39,052 nt of DNA from a virus. The notes under the pieces were generated by a model. The model was not told the origin of the DNA, searched no databases, and saw only the letters and a program-made list of their open reading frames with translations. The translations under genes and the position numbers were made by a program. This document shows positions 1 through 7,212 of the stretch, piece by piece. The stretch's first letter is position 1. Every line of letters starts with the position of its first letter. The stretch lies in the IMG/VR virus record IMGVR_UViG_3300013101_000030, positions 1 through 39,052 of that record; one strand, given 5' to 3'.

Positions 1-433
1 TATCTCAAACCGAATGGCAGGGGCTTGACTTCTCCTCGATACCGATCAAGGAGTGCTTCTTCGAAATCGACCATCGCGGCCGTGTCAAATACTTCTACCG
101 TAAGCTTGAGTGGACTGCCGTACAGATAAAGGACAAATTCGATGACATCCCCGACCGTGTCGCCGCAAAGCTCGGACATCCTGATGATCGCATGGGGGTC
201 TTGTTTGTCATCTACCCGCGTGACGGAGTTGAAGAAGGAGATGGTGTCAAAGCCCCGAACCTTCGACCCTGGGGTTTCAGGTACATACTCACTGATGATG
301 CCGTACTTCTCGGAGAAGAAGGGGGTTACTATGAGATGCCCGCGTTTATTCCACGTTGGCTCAAAACCTCAGGCAGCATCTGGGGTCATTCGCCTTCAAC
401 CGTTGCATTGGCAGACATCAAGACTCTCAACAA
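1..433. repeat. Contig-end overlap, left copy
   Basis: These 433 bases recur at 38620-39052 with 13 mismatches (left-copy positions 92, 119, 137, 146, 152, 158, 159, 239, 242, 299, 305, 323, 329). Twelve fall in third codon positions of the portal frame. Ten of the differences are silent and three give D/E, V/I and D/E exchanges. The outer 91 and 104 bases are identical. The overlap shows the molecule closes on itself in the portal gene. Confidence 0.95.
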
Positions 434-1205
434 GCAAGTCGAGCTTATCCTGCGCGCAAACGAGAAAATTATCGACCCAACTACACTCACTACGCAGCGT
501 GGCTTGTTTGGAGACCTTGACCTATCACCCGGAGCCGTCAATGTTGTACGAGATATCGAGGCAGTTAAAGCCTACGAGTCAGGTGCTCGGTTCGACGTAT
601 CCGAACTCCAACGATCCCACCTAGTCGAGTCGATACGCCGCATATACCATGTGGATCAGCTCGAACTGAAGGAGTCTCCGGCAATGACCGCTACGGAGGT
701 CACAGTACGCTACGAGCTTATGCAAAGGTTACTCGGGCCTGTGCTTGGTCGTTTGCAGCATGACCTCTTAGACCCCCTAGTAGAGCGCACATTCCGCATA
801 CTGGCGCGGGCAGGTCAATTGCCGGAGACACCTGAGGTAGTCAAGAACGCCGGTGAACTAGATATCAGGTATAGCGGGCCGCTTGCGAGAGCACAGCGTA
901 GTGACTTGATCGCTAGTACAGAACGCTGGGTCGGTGGCTTAGCTCAAGTTGCGCAGGTAGTTCCGTCAGTGCTTGATAACTTCGACGGTGACGCGTATGC
1001 TCGAGAAACCTCTGAGATGATGGATGTACCTAAGTCCATGCTCAAGAGTGAAGAAGAAGTAACGGCTGAGCGCCAGGCACGCCAGAAAAAAGCCGCCGAA
1101 CAAGAACAATTAGATAAGGTCAATCAAGCCGGACAAGCCATTGAGTCCATAGGAAAGGGAGCGCAATCAATTGTCGGACAACCCCAACCCGCAGCAGCAG
1201 CTTGA
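1..1205 (+). CDS. Portal (head-tail connector) protein, 3' part
   Basis: This is the C-terminal 400 or so residues of the portal protein whose start lies at 38190. Joined across the contig ends (38190-38619 plus 1-1205) the protein is 544 residues, close to the 536 of T7 gp8. The family is the podovirus head-tail connector, a dodecameric ring at the packaging vertex through which DNA enters and leaves. The frame is open from base 3. An in-frame ATG at 192 is an internal methionine, not the start. The C-terminus is an Ala/Gln-rich charged helix (around residues 490-544 of the joined protein), as is usual for the barrel/crown end. It sits between large terminase and a set of small genes, and its last 35 bases overlap the next gene. 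Identification rests on family recognition and on its place after terL. Confidence 0.9.
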   Translation, partial: SQTEWQGLDFSSIPIKECFFEIDHRGRVKYFYRKLEWTAVQIKDKFDDIPDRVAAKLGHPDDRMGVLFVIYPRDGVEEGDGVKAPNLRPWGFRYILTDDAVLLGEEGGYYEMPAFIPRWLKTSGSIWGHSPSTVALADIKTLNKQVELILRANEKIIDPTTLTTQRGLFGDLDLSPGAVNVVRDIEAVKAYESGARFDVSELQRSHLVESIRRIYHVDQLELKESPAMTATEVTVRYELMQRLLGPVLGRLQHDLLDPLVERTFRILARAGQLPETPEVVKNAGELDIRYSGPLARAQRSDLIASTERWVGGLAQVAQVVPSVLDNFDGDAYARETSEMMDVPKSMLKSEEEVTAERQARQKKAAEQEQLDKVNQAGQAIESIGKGAQSIVGQPQPAAAA

Positions 1206-1392
1206 AGAACTTAGAGAGCGACGTGCGATGATCAAGCGTATGCTCCTGTCCCCGATTGGGGCAGATCTTATAGCTTTACTCGAAGAAGAATATGGGCAGC
1301 AAACCTCGTTCAGTGCTGACCCCTATCTGACCGCCTTCAAGGAAGGACAACGGTCTGTATTACTTTTGCTGAACGAATTTTTAAAGGACTAG
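1171..1392 (+). CDS. Small hypothetical protein, TTG start
   Basis: 73 residues beginning at TTG, preceded by AGGAAAGGGA at 1151-1160 (about 10 bases upstream), which favours this start. It overlaps the end of the portal gene by 35 bases in another frame. The N-terminal third is Gln/Glu/Arg-rich and probably helical (LEELRERRAMIKRML), followed by a compact helical segment ending in LLLLNEFLKD. Small helical proteins directly after portal are common in podoviruses and some may be head-completion or accessory factors, but I do not recognise this family. Function unknown. Confidence 0.7.
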   Translation: MSDNPNPQQQLEELRERRAMIKRMLLSPIGADLIALLEEEYGQQTSFSADPYLTAFKEGQRSVLLLLNEFLKD

Positions 1393-1397
1393 CAGCT

Positions 1398-1694
1398 ATG
1401 GGCGATAACAATATTACTGACGGGCCTCTTGATAGTGATATCAGGACGGAAGAACGAGACAACTGGACGCCGACATTCGAGAAAGGTAATGACTTACCGG
1501 AAGGGAGTAAGTTCTACATCAAGACCACAACTGTGGAAATGGTGAAGATGGATAAGCTCTTCCGAGCAGTAAGTCGTGAGGGTGTCCTGTTTGGTGAAGC
1601 CGGTGACTTCCTCGTTGAAGACGGCTATGGCGGCTTCTACTCGGTCGGCGCTGACTTCCACGAGGCCAATTATGTGGAAGTGGTCGATGACTAA
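1398..1694 (+). CDS. Hypothetical acidic protein
   Basis: 98 residues, starting five bases after the previous stop. The N-terminus is polar and acidic, and the second half is rich in Gly, Phe and Tyr (FLVEDGYGGFYSVGADF), suggesting a small beta-rich fold. There is no signal peptide or membrane segment. It overlaps the next gene by eight bases (ATGACTAA). I recognise no family. It belongs to the accessory group inserted between portal and scaffold. Confidence 0.65.
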   Translation: MGDNNITDGPLDSDIRTEERDNWTPTFEKGNDLPEGSKFYIKTTTVEMVKMDKLFRAVSREGVLFGEAGDFLVEDGYGGFYSVGADFHEANYVEVVDD

Positions 1695-2445
1695 AACAGT
1701 TATAGCATTCGTTCACTCCATCGCTGAGGACGGTCTGCCTACTGGCGATATGTCAGACGTAGCCTTTCTCTTCGATGGCAACATCGTATCTGGCTGGCCT
1801 CTTGAGCGTGACAGCGGAGATTGGGAGGCCGATAGCGACGTAGGCCGTGTCGGGAAATTTCGTGGCGTCACACATTGGGTTGACTTCGGTACACCGCTGC
1901 TGAATATGACTGACGCTGACCTTATCTCGGAACAGAAATTAACAGAACAAGAACGGTATAAGCTTGCGCTTGATGGCAAAGACCCCATGCCTGAAGCTAA
2001 GGGCGCAAAGCGCATGGTGCCACGCAGCAACCCTAGCCGGCAACCGAATGAAGGTGTGGATACTATGCCTGATCCTAATTACCAGGAAAGCGAAGACGGT
2101 ATCCCACTCAGGCATGACGAAAAGGTCGCCGGCCCCTCTCAGAAGTCGGGTCAAGGTAAATCATTTCATAACTCGGATGTGAATACGACTACGAGCAATG
2201 TTCCCGATGTCCAGTTCTTCGGCGATGGCGACACCTTCAAACTGTTATGTAAGGCATCGTCTGAGTCGGAGGGGTGGATGAAATCAACCAAGGCGATGGA
2301 GATAGTTGGCGTTGGTTGTGTCGTCCAAGTTACCACTCAGCAGCATGGTAATGTCGCAGAAGCTGTGGTATTCATACCGGATGTGGAGATTAGGACGACG
2401 TTCGAAGGCGGCGAAGTGACTGGCCGTCAACTAAGGCGGGTATAG
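1687..2445 (+). CDS. Hypothetical protein with disordered middle
   Basis: 252 residues from the ATG at 1687, which overlaps the preceding stop codon as ATGACTAA; the frame is open further upstream but this coupled start is the natural one. The first 85 residues look folded (MTKTVIAFVHSIAEDG). Residues from about 100 to 175 are Pro/Ser/Asn/Asp-rich and probably disordered. The last 70 form a possible beta domain with many Val (VVQVTTQQHGNVAEAVVFIP). The product is not recognised. Its stop overlaps the GTG of the next gene by one base. An accessory virion or host-takeover protein is possible but unproven. Confidence 0.65.
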   Translation: MTKTVIAFVHSIAEDGLPTGDMSDVAFLFDGNIVSGWPLERDSGDWEADSDVGRVGKFRGVTHWVDFGTPLLNMTDADLISEQKLTEQERYKLALDGKDPMPEAKGAKRMVPRSNPSRQPNEGVDTMPDPNYQESEDGIPLRHDEKVAGPSQKSGQGKSFHNSDVNTTTSNVPDVQFFGDGDTFKLLCKASSESEGWMKSTKAMEIVGVGCVVQVTTQQHGNVAEAVVFIPDVEIRTTFEGGEVTGRQLRRV

Positions 2446-2669
2446 TGGGCAAGGTCATTAACTTTACTGGCGGTACTCTTATAGATAGTGACCCAGACGA
2501 CATCCTCAGGGGAGCTATTGGCGATTACGAGAGTATCGTCATGATCGGGATAAGGAGAGACAGTGACCTCTTTGACTTCCGGTCAAGTATGAGTGACATG
2601 GCCGAAACTCTGTTACACCTTGAAATTGCCAAAAAATTTGGCGTAGATATAACAATTGGAGATGACTAA
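2445..2669 (+). CDS. Small hypothetical protein, GTG start
   Basis: 74 residues from GTG at 2445, which shares its G with the preceding TAG stop; AAGGCGGG just upstream serves as a ribosome-binding site. The pattern (a VMIGI strand, a short loop with DLFDFRSSMSD, then a helix TLLHLEIAKKFGV) resembles a widespread small phage protein of unknown function, but I cannot name a family with certainty. Its end couples to the lipoprotein gene through TAATG. Confidence 0.65.
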   Translation: MGKVINFTGGTLIDSDPDDILRGAIGDYESIVMIGIRRDSDLFDFRSSMSDMAETLLHLEIAKKFGVDITIGDD

Positions 2670-3007
2670 TGAGAATTCTATTAGCGTTGGCTTTCTTACT
2701 TACTGCTTGTGCGAGCACGTTACCGGTATCTGAAGATACGCCGTTGAAGTGTAAAGCAGAACTTGCTACGGGCATCGCTGCTGTCGAGCAGAAATATGGC
2801 ATCTACGAGCAGTTGTCCGACGGCACCCAATACGGTAAGCTTACAGGTTGGTACTTCGGCACTGGCGGCGTCAGCGGTTTCGGCCCGAGCAAGTCCGGCG
2901 TCACTGACTCCAAAGGTATCGCGTGGTCAGATGCTCGAGCTCAAGAAATCCGTACCAACAGCTTGGACGTCCGGGCTATCTGTGAAATCATAGGGGGTGT
3001 AAAATGA
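2669..3007 (+). CDS. Predicted lipoprotein
   Basis: 112 residues with a short positively charged start (MR), a hydrophobic stretch at residues 3-12 and a lipobox LLTAC, so Cys14 is the expected lipidation and cleavage site. The mature part is Gly/Ser-rich around residues 55-85 (YFGTGGVSGFG) and has two further cysteines, one near each end. Phage lipoproteins in this style include outer spanins and superinfection-exclusion proteins. The location among virion genes and the absence of a partner inner spanin make superinfection exclusion or envelope modification as likely as lysis. The start is coupled to the upstream stop (TAATG) and the stop to the next start (ATGA). Confidence 0.7.
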   Translation: MRILLALAFLLTACASTLPVSEDTPLKCKAELATGIAAVEQKYGIYEQLSDGTQYGKLTGWYFGTGGVSGFGPSKSGVTDSKGIAWSDARAQEIRTNSLDVRAICEIIGGVK

Positions 3008-3369
3008 GGCACTACATCGGAACAAAAACGGTCAAAGCGGAACCGGCCATCAATGATGACACGATGGCCGATGGCTACAGGGTCCTTTACCCGGATGGCT
3101 ATGAAAGCTGGTCGCCAAAAGACGTATTCGAAGAAGCATACATAGCTTTGCCAAGGGATCCGCAACAGCTGAAACGTCAGTACCCAGTCTTGGGCAACTA
3201 CTTCGAGTTCAGCCACTTGCCGCCATATCTGCAAGACGTCAGTAAACATTTTTGGTATCTTGCGTGGATAATGGTCAGTAATGACCCGGATAACCCAGCT
3301 GAAGTAGCTGCCGGGCTTCGTAAATTACTCGAGGCGAAAGACTGCTTCGTTCGTGCAGCTATAAAGTAA
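3004..3369 (+). CDS. Probable Tad1-like anti-defence sponge (Acb2/Tad1 hairpin)
   Basis: 121 residues in two parts. Residues 1-48 form a small beta domain with the hallmark string DGYRVLYPDGYESWSPKDVF, shared by many phage proteins related to Tad1. Residues 65-121 form a predicted helical hairpin (HLPPYLQDVS then LRKLLEAKDCFVRAAIK) resembling the Acb2/Tad1 hairpin domain. Tad1 and Acb2 are known phage proteins that bind and sequester cyclic nucleotide or cyclic ADP-ribose signals, thereby blocking Thoeris and CBASS immunity. The family assignment is by motif recognition; ligand and activity are inferred. The gene overlaps the lipoprotein by four bases (ATGA) and sits among small accessory genes between portal and scaffold. 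It could instead be an uncharacterised relative with no sponge activity. Confidence 0.62.
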   Translation: MRHYIGTKTVKAEPAINDDTMADGYRVLYPDGYESWSPKDVFEEAYIALPRDPQQLKRQYPVLGNYFEFSHLPPYLQDVSKHFWYLAWIMVSNDPDNPAEVAAGLRKLLEAKDCFVRAAIK

Positions 3370-3379
3370 GGAGGGCAAC

Positions 3380-4204
3380 ATGCCTGAAGAAGGAAGAGAA
3401 TGGGTAGAAACCTTACCGGCTGATGTTCAAGGCTGGAAGGAAGTAAAGGACTCACCAGATGCGGATGCCTTTTACCAGAACATGGGCGATATGCGGGCAC
3501 GCATGGGCAACAGTCTCACAGTTCCTGGTGAGGATGCTGGTCAAGATGCGATGTCTGAATTCTACGGTCGCCTGGTTGATAAAGTGCCTGGCGTCATCAT
3601 CCGCCCAGATGACACGAACACCGAACAGATGGCGGCTCACTATAAAAGCATCGGACGTCCCGAAGAGTTTAAGGACTACGGCTTGCCTGAGGGTGTGGAG
3701 GACTCAGGTACTATTCCTATACTACAAGAGATCTCTCACGGACTTGGACTCAGTCCGTCTCAGTATAACGGTATGGTGGTGGGTCTCGACAAAGTAATAT
3801 CCACCCAAGTTGCGAATAGCGAAAGTGCTCGCGTCGAAAGTGTTAACACTTTGAGGGAGGAGTGGGGCGCGGGCTATGACCGTAAACATCGCGAAGCCGT
3901 CCTTGTTGCTAAGCAGACTGGTGCACCACCTCAGTTGATCGAGCAACTTGAGTCAGGCAAAATGGGCGCTGATACTCTTAAGTGGGTTGCGGGTCTTGCT
4001 GGTGCCGTGAGTGGCAAACCGAATAGCATTGGTGATGACCCGGGTGGTGCAAGCGAGCTCACTAAATCGGAGGTCAAAACGAAACAAGCCGAGATCCGTG
4101 CTAACAAGGCATATTGGGAACCAGACCACCCCGATCATAAGCGCCTAGTGAAGCGGATGCAGGAATTGGCATTGATCGCAACACCCGCAGAAATTAAGGG
4201 TTGA
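3380..4204 (+). CDS. Capsid assembly scaffolding protein
   Basis: 274 residues, acidic overall, directly before the major capsid gene as in T7 (gene 9 then 10). It is predicted to be mostly helical with Pro/Gly breaks, with a disordered Gly/Asp stretch at about 220-232 and a C-terminal basic helix (PDHKRLVKRMQEL), the part that normally contacts the capsid protein in scaffolds. The segment GRPEEFKDYGLPEGVE is typical of this podovirus scaffold family. It directs procapsid assembly and then leaves. The start has a strong ribosome-binding site, TAAGGAGGG. Confidence 0.85.
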   Translation: MPEEGREWVETLPADVQGWKEVKDSPDADAFYQNMGDMRARMGNSLTVPGEDAGQDAMSEFYGRLVDKVPGVIIRPDDTNTEQMAAHYKSIGRPEEFKDYGLPEGVEDSGTIPILQEISHGLGLSPSQYNGMVVGLDKVISTQVANSESARVESVNTLREEWGAGYDRKHREAVLVAKQTGAPPQLIEQLESGKMGADTLKWVAGLAGAVSGKPNSIGDDPGGASELTKSEVKTKQAEIRANKAYWEPDHPDHKRLVKRMQELALIATPAEIKG

Positions 4205-4363
4205 CAAGTCGTTGACTCTATGTGGTAGGTTCATAAATCAAATATCTACCGGGCAGACCTACGAGGTTCCGGAAGACCCTGTAGCCGAAAGCTTCGGTTA
4301 GCTAAGCAGTTCCGAATTGTTCGGGTAGACTCAGGCGTTTTCCGTAACCCGTAGGAGGCCAGA
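4205..4363 (+). promoter_or_regulatory. Structured leader of the capsid gene
   Basis: 159 non-coding bases between scaffold and major capsid genes. They hold two tandem hairpins with the same CCGAA/TTCGG stem: 4282-4300 (eight pairs, loop AGC) and 4312-4324 (five pairs, loop TTG). A TTCCGGAA palindrome lies at about 4267-4274. A TTGACA overlaps the scaffold stop (4201-4206) and TTGACT lies at 4212-4217, but neither has a good -10 at proper spacing. TAGGAGG near 4351 is the ribosome-binding site. The leader may stabilise or boost capsid mRNA; this is inferred. Confidence 0.5.
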
Positions 4364-5257
4364 ATGGTTGTTACAATATCTCAAGCATATATCGAGACGT
4401 TTGAAGAGAACGTCCGACACCTTGCTCAGCAATCCGACACTCGACTTCGCCGCTTCGTAACCGAAAAAGCCACCACCGGCGAGAAGCATAACTGGGATCG
4501 CTTAGCTCAATCAGCTGCAGTTCAGAAAACATCCGCACGTACCGGCACGCCTGCTGGTGGCGACGGCTCTGGTGCTGTTGGTTCCACCGACGGTTTGGAC
4601 TGGGATCGGCGCGTATCTCTTGCCGAGACCTGGCACACTGGTGAAATCTTCGAGCAAGAAGATCCTGTTCAAATGTTGATTGACCCACAATCGTCCATCG
4701 CTACCAACTTGGCGATGAACATGCGCCGGTCGGTCGATGACATTATCATCACTGCCGCCACTGCCGATGCCTTAGATGGCGATGGCGGTACCGTTGCATT
4801 CCCAGCCGGTCAAGTTGTCGGCGACGGTACCACTCCGATCACCCTTGACTTCGTTCTCCAAGTTCAGGAACTGTTCAACCAGAATGATGTTGACCCTGAC
4901 GAACCCAAGTGCGCGGTCATCGGACCTACCCAACAACGGAAGCTCATGCAGCTGATGGAAGTCACGTCTGGCGACTATCAAAATGCTAAAGCCCTCGCGA
5001 CCGGCGTCCTGCCGAATTGGATGGGCTTCACCTGGATCGTTTCCAATCGCCTGCTAATCCCGGCATTGGACGAAATCAGCACGTTGTTCTTCAGTCGCAA
5101 GGCTATCGGTATGCAGGTGAATAAGGACATCACCGCGCGTATCGCTGAACGTGTGGATATGTCGTTTGCCTGGCAAGTTTACTGCCATCTGACGATGGGC
5201 GCTGTCCGCACTGAAGACGAGCATATCGTCCATGGCCACCTGGCCGACACTATCTAA
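4364..5257 (+). CDS. Major capsid protein
   Basis: 297 residues. The sequence matches the phage capsid family often seen next to T7-like scaffold genes. Elements include an N-terminal helix (SQAYIETFEENVRHLAQQ), a Gly-rich loop at about 65-78, the segment DRRVSLAETWHTGEIFEQED, the domain with ECAVIGPTQQRKLM-like spacing (here KCAVIGPTQQRKLM), and a C-terminal region with a WQVYCHLTMGAVR motif before an acidic/His tail. Hundreds of copies form the icosahedral HK97-fold head. The length is shorter than T7 gp10A (345), consistent with other podovirus capsids. It has its own structured leader and is followed by a strong hairpin, fitting the high-expression position of T7 gene 10. Confidence 0.88.
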   Translation: MVVTISQAYIETFEENVRHLAQQSDTRLRRFVTEKATTGEKHNWDRLAQSAAVQKTSARTGTPAGGDGSGAVGSTDGLDWDRRVSLAETWHTGEIFEQEDPVQMLIDPQSSIATNLAMNMRRSVDDIIITAATADALDGDGGTVAFPAGQVVGDGTTPITLDFVLQVQELFNQNDVDPDEPKCAVIGPTQQRKLMQLMEVTSGDYQNAKALATGVLPNWMGFTWIVSNRLLIPALDEISTLFFSRKAIGMQVNKDITARIAERVDMSFAWQVYCHLTMGAVRTEDEHIVHGHLADTI

Positions 5258-5270
5258 TCTTAATATCAGC

Positions 5271-5299
5271 TAGGGGCCCCCGATCCTAGGGGGTCCCTA
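5271..5299 (+). terminator. Terminator-like hairpin after capsid gene
   Basis: An 11-pair stem (5271-5281 with 5289-5299, one G-T pair) and a seven-base loop GATCCTA, beginning 14 bases after the capsid stop. The stem is very GC-rich (GGGGCCCCC). Only a weak T content follows (TATTAAG), so it may be an attenuator or mRNA-stabilising structure rather than a full terminator. The position matches the T7 late terminator after gene 10. Confidence 0.65.
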
Positions 5300-5315
5300 T
5301 TAAGAGGAGACTACA

Positions 5316-5510
5316 ATGCTTAAATCCCATCCAAATCGTCGCGACCTCAACGCTATCGAAGCTGCTTGTGCAGCGGCTGGTGATAGTCCGGTCAACACTA
5401 GAGATCTTGCCAAGAGCTTGCGCGTCAAAGAAAACGCCGTTCGCTCGATGGTTCGCCAGATCAAGGATCGCGACTCCGGGAAGAAGAAGAAGAAGAAAAA
5501 GGAGGATTAA
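5316..5510 (+). CDS. Small HTH-like basic protein
   Basis: 64 residues. Residues 10-50 read as a compact three-helix, winged-helix-like domain (NTRDLAKSLRVKENAVRSMVRQIK), and the tail is a lysine run followed by ED. It could bind DNA or serve as a small virion or assembly factor; such genes often lie between capsid and tail tube genes in podoviruses and their role is unknown. AGAGGAG at about 5301 is the ribosome-binding site. The lysine-coding end (AAAAAGGAGG) doubles as the ribosome-binding site of the next gene. Confidence 0.7.
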   Translation: MLKSHPNRRDLNAIEAACAAAGDSPVNTRDLAKSLRVKENAVRSMVRQIKDRDSGKKKKKKKED

Positions 5511-5514
5511 GTCG

Positions 5515-5760
5515 ATGGCTATCGTCTCTGTTCGCACTGAGCTCATTCAAACGGTCAATGCCCCGGTTCTCTCAGAACGTATCAAGACTGAGCTCGTCTA
5601 TCAACTCGACACAGGTACTGGTCTACGTGAGAGCAACGTATCACCCGGAGGTTCCGCAGTTTCGTACCTCGGTCGGGCCCTTAATTTTATTGGCAACTCT
5701 GGCTCAGCCCGCGAGGATGTACGGGCTTTCAATAATCGCGCCAGCGAAGTCACACCATAA
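5515..5760 (+). CDS. Small hypothetical protein
   Basis: 81 residues from ATG at 5515. The frame is open further upstream, but this start has an excellent AGGAGG at 5499-5506 supplied by the preceding gene. The sequence is mixed and polar with no membrane segment (ELIQTVNAPVLSERIKTELVYQLDTG). I recognise no family. By position between capsid and tail tubular protein A it may be a minor head or head-completion protein. Confidence 0.65.
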   Translation: MAIVSVRTELIQTVNAPVLSERIKTELVYQLDTGTGLRESNVSPGGSAVSYLGRALNFIGNSGSAREDVRAFNNRASEVTP

Positions 5761-5771
5761 GGAGTTGAGCT

Positions 5772-6383
5772 ATGGCTGCATCGAATACCGTAGGAATATG
5801 CAACCAGGCTCTCGGCTGGGTCGGTGGTAATCTTATCACCAGCCTCGATGATAACTCGAAGGAGGCCCAACTTTGTAAGGCTAACTTCGAGTTTTCCCGG
5901 GATGCGGTTCTTGAAGAAGCTGACTGGACGTTTGCTCTCAAACGCTACAAGCTAATCCCCAATGCTGAAAAGCCTCTATATGCCTTCGGCAACGGTTTTA
6001 CCCTACCGCCTGAGGTGATTAGAGTCATCTCGGTATCAGACGGTAATGACTCCGGCTCTCATACCCTTGATCACGAACGCGACTGGCAAAGAGAAGGCGA
6101 CAATGTTATAGCTAACGAAGACGTTGTCTGGATCAAAGCACTTACCCGAGTTGAGGATACCACAAAGTTCTCGCCGGGTTTTCGCCAATCGTTGGCTACT
6201 CGTCTCGCCGCAGAATTTGCAATCCCGATCTCTCGTAGCCGGAAAACGTCAGAACAATACTGGATATTGTATCAAGATCGACTTGCCGTAGCGATGGCCA
6301 GCGACGGTCTCCAGGGCCGCGCAGAACAGAAAAATTCAAGTCGTTTGATTAACATTCGACGGAAAGGTGTATTCTCAGGATGA
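5772..6383 (+). CDS. Tail tubular protein A (T7 gp11-like)
   Basis: 203 residues, about the length of T7 gp11 (196). The N-terminus NTVGICNQALGWVGGNLITSLDD and the following residues with the EEADWTFALKRYKL signature are characteristic of the podovirus tail tubular A / gp4-like family, a ring that joins portal to nozzle. It precedes, at a short distance, tail tubular protein B, as expected. The ribosome-binding site is AAGGAG. The stop overlaps the next start by four bases (ATGA). Confidence 0.9.
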   Translation: MAASNTVGICNQALGWVGGNLITSLDDNSKEAQLCKANFEFSRDAVLEEADWTFALKRYKLIPNAEKPLYAFGNGFTLPPEVIRVISVSDGNDSGSHTLDHERDWQREGDNVIANEDVVWIKALTRVEDTTKFSPGFRQSLATRLAAEFAIPISRSRKTSEQYWILYQDRLAVAMASDGLQGRAEQKNSSRLINIRRKGVFSG

Positions 6384-7015
6384 ACATCCAAGACCATAAA
6401 CTTGTTAAAATGCAAGCCACCCTGAGCATTGCACCTGAGGATACAAACCCAGACCTCGAGCCTTTATTCGTCCAAGCATTAGGTGTGGCGATTACACAGG
6501 CGCACACTCAAGATATGTGGCATGAGTTTTGGGACGAGGAAGGTATTGCATCAGGCCAGTACAATGATCGAGCGTATGCTTGGTTGGCTACTGTTGGCTA
6601 CCTTGAACCCCACATCCAAGATCGGTGGTATTCGTTCTGGTCTGATGTGGGGCCAATCCTTGGTGCTGAACTTGTTATTGACGGCGGCTTTGATAACCCC
6701 GCAGACTGGACATTGGGCTCAGGTTGGTCAATTGCAGCTAGCGTAGCTACCACAGACGGTACTGCTGCTACCATGTCTCAAACAGTCACTCCGATACCCG
6801 GTGAAACCTATCAGGTATTAATAGATACGGCGGGTGCCTACGTAGGTGGCCTTAGCGTTGAACTCGGAGGTACTGCCAGTGTCGTTGCTGTTGACGCGTC
6901 CCATAATTTGACTATAGTTGCTGGTGCTGGCACGGACCTAGTCTTTAATGTTCCAGCTCTCAACGATTTCATAGGTAACGTGGATAATGTTAGCGTTCGG
7001 AGGGTCTACGGCTAA
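6380..7015 (+). CDS. Virion-associated protein with carbohydrate-binding-like C-terminal domain
   Basis: 211 residues. Residues 1-95 are Trp/Glu-rich and probably helical (QDMWHEFWDEEG and DRWYSFWSDVG look like an internal repeat). From residue 94 the segment GAELVIDGGFDNPADWTLGS starts a jelly-roll, carbohydrate-binding-module-like domain often found in phage structural proteins. It is inserted between the two tail tubular genes, so a tail or receptor/glycan-binding decoration role is reasonable but inferred. It is coupled to both neighbours (ATGA before, TAATG after). Confidence 0.65.
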   Translation: MNIQDHKLVKMQATLSIAPEDTNPDLEPLFVQALGVAITQAHTQDMWHEFWDEEGIASGQYNDRAYAWLATVGYLEPHIQDRWYSFWSDVGPILGAELVIDGGFDNPADWTLGSGWSIAASVATTDGTAATMSQTVTPIPGETYQVLIDTAGAYVGGLSVELGGTASVVAVDASHNLTIVAGAGTDLVFNVPALNDFIGNVDNVSVRRVYG

Positions 7016-7212
7016 TGGTACTTAATTCTGCAGAGCGAAAGACTTTTATCCTTAACAGCATGGCTCATATGGCCGGCGGCGTTATGTCAAACCTGCAAAC
7101 CGTTGATAATGCTCGACGAGCTTTTGGTGATGCGGCTGAGGCAAAACTGGCCGAAGGTATCTACAACATCGCTGTGACTTTGGCTGATAAGTATGACTCG
7201 GAGAACCCCTAA
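7015..7212 (+). CDS. Small hypothetical protein
   Basis: 65 residues, predicted helical throughout (AERKTFILNSMAHMAGGVM, then AKLAEGIYNIAVTLADKY). There is no signal or clear membrane segment. Tightly packed between structural genes with TAATG junctions on both sides, so it is probably expressed with the tail tube proteins. Function not recognised. Confidence 0.65.
   Translation: MVLNSAERKTFILNSMAHMAGGVMSNLQTVDNARRAFGDAAEAKLAEGIYNIAVTLADKYDSENP

Noticed and set aside
192-1205. A complete gene starting at ATG 192
   Set aside because: The frame is open from base 3 and continues the portal gene starting at 38190; the ATG at 192 is present in both copies as an internal codon.
4205-4363. A tRNA gene in the capsid leader
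   Set aside because: The hairpins do not form a cloverleaf and no acceptor stem or T-loop consensus is present.
5482-5515. Programmed frameshift at the lysine/A-rich run joining the 64- and 81-residue proteins
   Set aside because: The downstream frame would need a +1 shift and the run lacks a seven-base slippery site; AGGAGG is better explained as a ribosome-binding site.
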